Assembly (NCBI GenBank): GCA_947474455.1
Contig: CANJIL010000020.1
Span: 1 to 47,425 of the forward strand
Source: Hyphomonadaceae bacterium
Lineage (GTDB): Bacteria; Pseudomonadota; Alphaproteobacteria; Caulobacterales; Hyphomonadaceae
Direction of reading: 5' to 3'
Length of the DNA stretch: 47,425 bases
This document shows positions 42,801 through 47,425 of this stretch, one piece after another. Position 1 is the first letter of the stretch. Every line of letters starts with the position of its first letter. Position numbers and translations under genes: made by a program. The notes below the pieces were generated by a model. That model saw only the letters and a program-made list of their open reading frames with translations, did not search any database and had not been told where the DNA came from.

Positions 42801-43160
42801 ATGAAACCCGTTTGCGTGATAGAGGATGTGTGTTGCCCTTGCGGCTGGTGCTGCACGGGGGGACAGCGGGATATTCCCGCAAAGAGTTACAACGCGATCG
42901 TCATTGGCTCAGGCACGGGCGGGGCGAGCCTGGCGCTACGGCTGGCGCGCGCTGGCCGAAGCGTGCTGGTGGTCGAACGCGGCGACTAGTTCAGGCCGAC
43001 GCCGGAGCGTGAAGCCAACGACTATCTCTATGACCATGCCAAGCCGTCCGATGACCTTGCTTTCGTCGGCGGGCGCACGAAATTCTATGGCGCGGCGCTC
43101 TACCGCTTCCGTGAAAGCGACTTCCGCGAGGTGCGGCACGAAGCGGGCCGTGGAGGCTGA
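42801..43160 (+). pseudogene. Relic of a GMC-type FAD oxidoreductase
   Basis: The frame contains the N-terminal FAD-binding start YNAIVIGSGTGGASLALRLA and SVLVVERGD. It then meets TAG at 42987-42989, where the family usually has an aromatic residue. In the same frame it continues as DYLYDHAKPSDDLAFVGGRT, then KFYGAALYRFRESDFREV, a recognisable GMC-oxidoreductase motif, and stops at TGA 43158. Full-length relatives have about 500 residues; only about 120 codons remain, with sequence lost internally and everything after HEAG missing. The first 30 codons are Cys-rich and unlike the family. It sits directly behind the fba terminator. Confidence 0.7.
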
Positions 43161-43213
43161 GGTCGTCACAGCCTGAGGGTTGCGGCCGACATCACCGCTG
43201 GTAGCATCACGCC

Positions 43214-43459
43214 ATGCTTGAGATGCGTCCGAACTGCGAATGCTGCGATAAGGATCTCGATCCGTCCGGAAATGAGGCGTGCATCTGCTCGTTCGAATGC
43301 ACGTTCTGCGCGGACTGCGCGGAACACACGCTGAAGGGCAAATGTCCCAACTGCGGCGGGGAACTGGTCGTGCGCCCTGCCCGCGCAGCTGAGAAGCTGG
43401 CGAAGAACCCGGCCTCTGCCCGACGCGTGGTGAAGCCAAAGGGTTGCGAGGCGGCCTGA
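43214..43459 (+). CDS. DUF1272 zinc-ribbon protein
   Basis: The 81-residue product begins MLEMRPNCECCDKDLDPSG and continues CSFECTFCADCAE then GKCPNCGGELV. Nine Cys in CxxC-type pairs form the DUF1272 zinc-binding domain (about residues 1-55). A basic, Ala/Lys-rich tail of about 25 residues follows. The family is widespread, small, cytoplasmic and uncharacterised; nucleic-acid or protein binding is possible. It lies 42 bases upstream of the thiE-like gene on the same strand. Confidence 0.9.
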   Translation: MLEMRPNCECCDKDLDPSGNEACICSFECTFCADCAEHTLKGKCPNCGGELVVRPARAAEKLAKNPASARRVVKPKGCEAA

Positions 43460-43501
43460 CCTTGACTTGTCGCCTGCTTCGCGCAGGCGTAATCCACGAC
43501 G

Positions 43502-44155
43502 ATGTCGCGCCGTTGCCGTCTCTATCTCATCACGCCTCCGGAGATTCCGGATATCGCAGCGTTTGCGCGCGATCTGGATCTCGCGCTGGATGGCGGCGAC
43601 GTGGCCTCGCTGCAGATCAGGCTGAAGTCACGCGAGGGGGTTCCCGCGCCTGACGGGCACATCCTCGAACTCGGCCGTCACATCGTTTCGCGCGCGCAGG
43701 ATCGCGGTGTCGCGGTGCTGATCAATGACCGGCCGGACCTTGCCGTGGCGCTTGGGGCGGACGGCGTGCATATCGGCCAGCAGGACATGCCTTATGCGCG
43801 CGCGCGCAAGCTGGTGGGCGATAGCGCGATCGTTGGCGTCACCTGTCACGACAGCCGCCATCTCGCCATGGAGGCGGGGGAAGCGGGCGCGGACTATGTC
43901 GCTTTCGGCGCCTTCTATCTAACCGAGACCAAGAGCCCCGCCGCCCGGGCGGAGCCTGACCTGCTGACCTGGTGGCAGGAAATGATGGAGCTGCCATGCG
44001 TGGCGATCGGGGGCGTCACCGTCGAGAACGCCCGGCCGCTGGTCGAGGCGGGGGCCGACTTCCTGGCTGTTTCCGCCGGGGTCTGGCGCCATGACAGGGG
44101 CGCAGCTGAGGCGGTGAGATCGTTCAACGCCCTGTTTGACGAGCTGGCGACCTGA
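43502..44155 (+). CDS. thiE: Thiamine phosphate synthase family protein (ThiE/TenI-like)
   Basis: ThiE couples hydroxymethylpyrimidine diphosphate with thiazole phosphate to thiamine monophosphate. The 217-residue TIM-barrel product shows [61 protein letters not shown] and [20 protein letters not shown]. Some consensus residues differ: QIRLK stands in place of the usual QLR-x-K, and the pyrophosphate-binding site is [12 protein letters not shown] TenI-like paralogue is therefore possible. No other thi genes are nearby, so the symbol is tentative. The start has a weak ribosome-binding site. Confidence 0.82.
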   Translation: MSRRCRLYLITPPEIPDIAAFARDLDLALDGGDVASLQIRLKSREGVPAPDGHILELGRHIVSRAQDRGVAVLINDRPDLAVALGADGVHIGQQDMPYARARKLVGDSAIVGVTCHDSRHLAMEAGEAGADYVAFGAFYLTETKSPAARAEPDLLTWWQEMMELPCVAIGGVTVENARPLVEAGADFLAVSAGVWRHDRGAAEAVRSFNALFDELAT

Positions 44156-44238
44156 GCCCGCGCCCCGGGGCACGCGAACAAAGCTTGCGCTTTGGGCTCT
44201 GCCCGCTATGGGAACGGCCCAGTTGAAGGCTGTTTGAC

Positions 44239-45063
44239 ATGTCCCGTCCCTCCCCCACCGTCACCGTGATGATGGATGCTGCGCGTGCCGCTGGCCGCCG
44301 GCTGATCCGAGATTTCGGCGAAGTCGAGAACCTGCAGGTCTCCCGCAAGGGGCCGTCCGACTTCGTTTCGGCGGCCGACAAGAAGGCGGAAGAGATCATC
44401 CGCAAGAGCCTGGAGAAAACGCGCCCTGGCTATGGCTTCCTGCTGGAGGAGGGCGGCGCGGTTGAAGGATCAGACAAGACGCATCGCTTCATCATCGATC
44501 CGCTCGACGGCACGCTGAACTTCCTGCACGGCATTCCGCACTTCTCGGTCTCGATCGGGCTCGAGCGCGATGGCAAGCTGCGCGCAGGCGTGGTGCACGA
44601 TCCGATGCGCAACGAGACCTTCTGGGCTGAGGAAAACCAGGGCGCCTGGCTGGACAACAAGCGGCTGCGCGTCGCCTCGCGCCGCAAGCTGTCTGAGGCC
44701 GTCGTCACCACCGGCATCCCGCAGCTTGGCAAGGACGGCGCGGAGAAGTTCATAGAGGAGCTCGTGCGCGTGCGCGCCGAAGTCGCTGCTGTGCGCCGCT
44801 TCGGTTCAGCTGCCCTGGATCTCGCCTGGGTCGCCGCCGGCCGCTTCGACGGTTTCTGGGAGCGCGATCTGCAGCTGTGGGATTTCGCCGCGGGCTTCGT
44901 GCTGGTGCAGGAAGCCGGTGGCGCGATCATCGGCCTCGACAGGAAGGACGCAACCAAGGGCTCCTTCGTCGCGGCCAACACCAGCCTCGCCCCGAAGATC
45001 ACCGAGCACGTCGAAGGCAGGCTGAAGAAGCCCACAGGCAGCAAGCTGCTGCGGCCGCTCTAG
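44239..45063 (+). CDS. suhB: Inositol monophosphatase family protein (SuhB-like)
   Basis: The 274-residue Mg2+-dependent phosphatase has the family motifs: Glu pair in LLEEGG, metal-binding IDPLDGTLNFLHG (DPxDGT) and C-terminal ERDLQLWDFAAGFVLVQEAGG (WDxxAG). Substrates in the family include inositol phosphates, histidinol phosphate and NADP; SuhB also acts in rRNA antitermination in enterobacteria. The length fits the SuhB group. The gene follows the thiE-like gene after 83 bases; its stop overlaps the convergent DUF533 stop by three bases. Which substrate applies here cannot be read. Confidence 0.9.
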   Translation: MSRPSPTVTVMMDAARAAGRRLIRDFGEVENLQVSRKGPSDFVSAADKKAEEIIRKSLEKTRPGYGFLLEEGGAVEGSDKTHRFIIDPLDGTLNFLHGIPHFSVSIGLERDGKLRAGVVHDPMRNETFWAEENQGAWLDNKRLRVASRRKLSEAVVTTGIPQLGKDGAEKFIEELVRVRAEVAAVRRFGSAALDLAWVAAGRFDGFWERDLQLWDFAAGFVLVQEAGGAIIGLDRKDATKGSFVAANTSLAPKITEHVEGRLKKPTGSKLLRPL

Positions 45064-45890
45064 GCCTTCGCGCCGGAAGCGCCTGCATCGATCTGGGCGA
45101 CGAGCCCCGCGTCGAGGCCAAGGGCTACGGCGAGGTTCATCAGGAACGCTTTTTCCTTGAGGCCATCCGGCTCGATCGCGATGCGGGCGGCGGTGTAAGC
45201 TTGCGTCGCGAGGGCGGGCGTGTTCGCCGCCGCCGCCAGCTCGGGGATCGTGGCGGGCTTGGCGAATTCCGCATCGAGGAATTTTGCAGCGTGAACATCG
45301 AGGCCCGCTTGTTCAAGCGCGCCAATGATGCGCGAGCGTTCCGCGTTGTCGATGACGCCGTCGCTGGCGGCGGCCGCGATCATGGCGCGCAGCACCAGCA
45401 TGGCGGTCTGGTTGTCCTGCTCGGGATTGCCGGTTTCGCCGAACGGGCCTGCGTCAGGCGCCGCCTCGATCTGGGCAGGCGCAGGCGCCTTGCCCGCCTG
45501 GTGATTCTGCCAGGCCTTGTAGGCAAGTCCGCCAACCATCGCGAGGCCGCCAAGCGTCGCCGCGCCACCAACGAGCCCCCGTCCGCCCTTCGTGCCCAGA
45601 AGCAAGAGGCCGAGACCGCCCAGCGCCGCGCCGGTCGCCGCCTTGTTCTGGCCTGCAAAGGTCTTGGCCTGTTCGAACAGATCACTGCCGGACTTGCCGG
45701 TCGCGCCCTTCAGCGCCGCATCCGCCTTGGCGCCGATCCCAGTCTTCTGCTCGATCGCCGCAGCGCCTTCTGTCACGCCGGACACACTGTCGTTCAGCAT
45801 GCCGCCCAGCATTCCGCCGATCTTGTCGAGCGGATTATTGGCGCCTCCGCTTCCGAACATTTGATTGAGCAGCTTCTTGGCGTCGAGCAT
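45060..45890 (-). CDS. DUF533 (YebE/TerB-like) protein
   Basis: The 276-residue product starts with a helical N-terminus (MLDAKKLLNQMFGSGG). A Gly-rich hydrophobic stretch follows at about 85-130 (LGGLGLLLLGTKGGRGLVGG; LGGLAMVGGLAYKAWQNHQ) that could insert in or associate with the membrane. The C-terminal half is a TerB-like all-helical domain (VLRAMIAAAASDGVIDNAER with the acidic DGxID segment, then EKAFLMNLAVALGLD). This is the layout of the DUF533/YebE family, of unknown function, envelope-stress-associated in enterobacteria. Convergent overlap with the suhB-like gene. Confidence 0.9.
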   Translation of the reverse strand: MLDAKKLLNQMFGSGGANNPLDKIGGMLGGMLNDSVSGVTEGAAAIEQKTGIGAKADAALKGATGKSGSDLFEQAKTFAGQNKAATGAALGGLGLLLLGTKGGRGLVGGAATLGGLAMVGGLAYKAWQNHQAGKAPAPAQIEAAPDAGPFGETGNPEQDNQTAMLVLRAMIAAAASDGVIDNAERSRIIGALEQAGLDVHAAKFLDAEFAKPATIPELAAAANTPALATQAYTAARIAIEPDGLKEKAFLMNLAVALGLDAGLVAQIDAGASGAKA

Positions 45891-45918
45891 TTGTAGCCTC
45901 CGTTGCGAAGGAATTCTT

Positions 45919-46122
45919 TTACACTCCCGTGGGAACGCGGCCAGTGGCGATCTGTATCTGGGGCCGGCCGAGACAGAAGCTGCGCGTCCTCAAGCGGCCA
46001 GCACGCGCCATCGGATGCTTTGCTGCAATCTCGAGCGCTTCCTTGAGACTGTCGCACTTGGGGATATCGAAGCCGATGATCACCTCCTTGGGCTCAGCGA
46101 CAGGCCCATCGAGGACGGCCAC
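45919..46122 (-). pseudogene. C-terminal fragment of a YCII-family protein
   Basis: From GTG 46122 the frame reads VAVLDGPVAEPKEVIIGFDI, then DSLKEALEIAAKHPMARAG. This matches the C-terminal half of YCII-related (YciI/DUF1330-like) proteins, whose usual motif is DGPFAETKE...A-x-KHP. The N-terminal half is absent, since the ABC transporter gene ends only 40 bases upstream. The last 25 residues are unlike the usual IEVRP ending. It is most likely a decayed remnant; a short functional protein is not excluded. Confidence 0.45.
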
Positions 46123-46162
46123 GCGGAGCGTCAGCCGACATTCGGCGCAGCAATAAATCCCG

Positions 46163-47425
46163 TCAGGCGCTCGTGAACTGCATGTCCGCTAGCCTGGCAT
46201 AGAGGCCGCCGGCGCGGACGAGGCTTTCGTGGTCGCCCTGCTCCACCACGCGGCCCTGGTCGAATACAATGATGCGGTTGGCGCGGCGCACGGTGGCGAG
46301 GCGGTGGGCGATGACCAACGTGGTGCGGCCCTCGCTGGCCTGGTCGAGCGCTTTCTGGACGAGCCGCTCGTTGGCGGCGTCGAGGGCGCTGGTGGCTTCA
46401 TCGAGCAGCATTACGGGAGCGCCACGCACGAGCGCGCGGGCGATGGCGATGCGCTGGCGCTCGCCGCCGGAGAGCTGGCGACCCTTGGCGCCGACTTCGG
46501 CGGCAAGCCCGCCGCGGCCTTCGAGGAAGGTGAAGGCTTCGGCCTTGCGCAGCGCCTCACGGACGTCATCGTCGCTGGCGTTGGCGCGGCCGAAGCGGAC
46601 ATTGCCTGCGGCGTCGCCCGAGAAGATCGGCGCTTCCTGCGGGACGTAGGCGAAACGGGCGCGCCATTCGCTCGGCTCCGTTTCACGCGCATCCAGGCCA
46701 TCGAGCGTGACGGCGCCTGTCTGCGGGTCGAAGAAGCGCAGCAGCATGCGGAAGACCGTCGACTTGCCAGCGCCAGAAGGACCTACGAGCGCGACCAGTT
46801 CGCCGGGCTTTGCTTCGAACGTCACATCCTTCAGCGACGGTCCCTGCGCGGCGGGATAGGAGAAAGACACTGCATTGAGCTTCACATGGCCGGCGAGCCT
46901 CGCGGGCATGGGCTTGGGGTTTGGCGGCGCGGCGATGTCAGGCGTCTGTTGGAGGATCTCGACGGCGCGCACGGCTGCGCCCGATGCGCGCATGGCGTCG
47001 CCCATGACTTCGGCCACGGTTGCAAAGCCGCCCACTCCGAATATGGCCAGCAGGACGAACTGCATGAACGCGCCCAGCGACATCGCGCCGGATTGGACCT
47101 CCAGCGCGCCGACCCAGACGACGCCGATCACTCCGGCGAACATCAGCCCGATGATGATGCCTGTCAGCCAGGCTCGCGCGCCGATGCGGGCCAGCGCTGC
47201 CTTGAAGGCGGCGTCGATGGCGTTGCGGAAGCGGGTCTCGCGCTCCTTCTCCATGCCGTAGGCCTGAACGAGGTCGATCGCGTCGATGGTTTCGGTGGCT
47301 TCGGCGGCGGCGTCTGCGATCCGGTCCTGCGCGCTGACGGAGAGTTTGCGCACGCGCCGGCCCATGGCGAGGATGGGCAGGATCAGCACTGGCGCCAGCA
47401 CGAACAGCATGCCAGTGAGCTTCCA
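46163..47425 (-). CDS. ABC exporter, fused permease and ATPase (5' end outside the window)
   Basis: The 420 visible residues are the C-terminal part of a half-size type-IV ABC exporter. The permease segment includes membrane helices (ITGIIIGLMFAGVIG-type WLTGIIIGLMFAGVIGVV, MQFVLLAIFGVGGFA) up to about residue 170. The nucleotide-binding domain follows with Walker A GPSGAGKST, Q-loop YVPQE, signature LSGGERQRIAIARAL, Walker B VMLLDEATSALD and switch His in IAHRLATV. This resembles the MsbA/LapB-like multidrug or lipid exporters. The substrate cannot be told from this part. The frame is open through the right edge (reading WKLTG before Met at 47410). Confidence 0.93.
   Translation of the reverse strand, partial: WKLTGMLFVLAPVLILPILAMGRRVRKLSVSAQDRIADAAAEATETIDAIDLVQAYGMEKERETRFRNAIDAAFKAALARIGARAWLTGIIIGLMFAGVIGVVWVGALEVQSGAMSLGAFMQFVLLAIFGVGGFATVAEVMGDAMRASGAAVRAVEILQQTPDIAAPPNPKPMPARLAGHVKLNAVSFSYPAAQGPSLKDVTFEAKPGELVALVGPSGAGKSTVFRMLLRFFDPQTGAVTLDGLDARETEPSEWRARFAYVPQEAPIFSGDAAGNVRFGRANASDDDVREALRKAEAFTFLEGRGGLAAEVGAKGRQLSGGERQRIAIARALVRGAPVMLLDEATSALDAANERLVQKALDQASEGRTTLVIAHRLATVRRANRIIVFDQGRVVEQGDHESLVRAGGLYARLADMQFTSA

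Noticed and set aside
41366-42856. 496-codon minus-strand open frame opposite fba
   Set aside because: It lies fully antisense to a confident aldolase gene, has His/Arg/Val-rich non-family sequence and crosses the fba terminator.

Overview
The window is 47.4 kb of high-GC bacterial chromosome, densely coded on both strands. It has no tRNA or rRNA gene, CRISPR array, insertion sequence or phage gene that I can see. Gene content points to an alphaproteobacterium, most likely of the Caulobacterales/Hyphomonadaceae type (inference). Pointers are the zauP-zapA division pair, the 41-residue L36, CtrA-like boxes, a 6S-type RNA directly upstream of fthC, and an OpgH-type glucan synthase. No 16S sequence is present to confirm this.

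Layout. 1-5.3 kb: a partial lipoprotein, rpmJ, a lytic murein transglycosylase behind a CtrA-like box, a small membrane protein and a large VIT/VWA/DUF2135 protein. 5.6-12.4 kb: a dipeptidyl-peptidase IV, opgH and a lipid-anchored subtilisin with a beta-rich C-terminal half. 12.5-15 kb: fthC with a candidate 6S RNA, a small lipoprotein and kdsA. 15-17.3 kb: a marR-isochorismatase-like-MFS operon behind a perfect inverted repeat. 17.3-21.7 kb: glmM, glmS and galU, supplying UDP-GlcNAc and UDP-glucose. 21.7-27.5 kb: lipoproteins, a formyltransferase, dgkA, an Old Yellow Enzyme homologue and a patch of decaying genes. 27.6-34 kb: leuC, then a co-directional set: a CBS-domain hybrid histidine kinase, two secreted 3D-domain proteins, a 39-residue lipoprotein and a degenerate receiver protein. 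34.6-42.7 kb: zauP-zapA diverging from tkt-gap-(unknown)-pgk-aldo/keto reductase-fba, closed by a very strong terminator. 42.8-47.4 kb: a GMC oxidoreductase relic, a DUF1272 protein, thiE-like, suhB-like and DUF533 genes, a YCII fragment and a partial ABC exporter.

Themes. Much of the window serves the cell envelope: sugar nucleotides (GlmS, GlmM, GalU), Kdo (KdsA), glucans (OpgH), lipid recycling (DgkA), wall cleavage (transglycosylase, 3D proteins), division (ZapA/ZauP) and many lipoproteins. The second block is central carbon metabolism. Four loci look like gene relics: 22364-22885 (two in-frame stops), 23327-23562 (a frameshifted adenine deaminase end running into a 5'-truncated thioesterase), 42801-43160 (GMC oxidoreductase) and 45919-46122 (YCII).

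The best candidates for something less described are the kinase/3D/lipoprotein/receiver cluster at 29.1-33.9 kb and the 6S-like RNA at 13.2-13.3 kb. I do not see a wholly new defence or mobile system.
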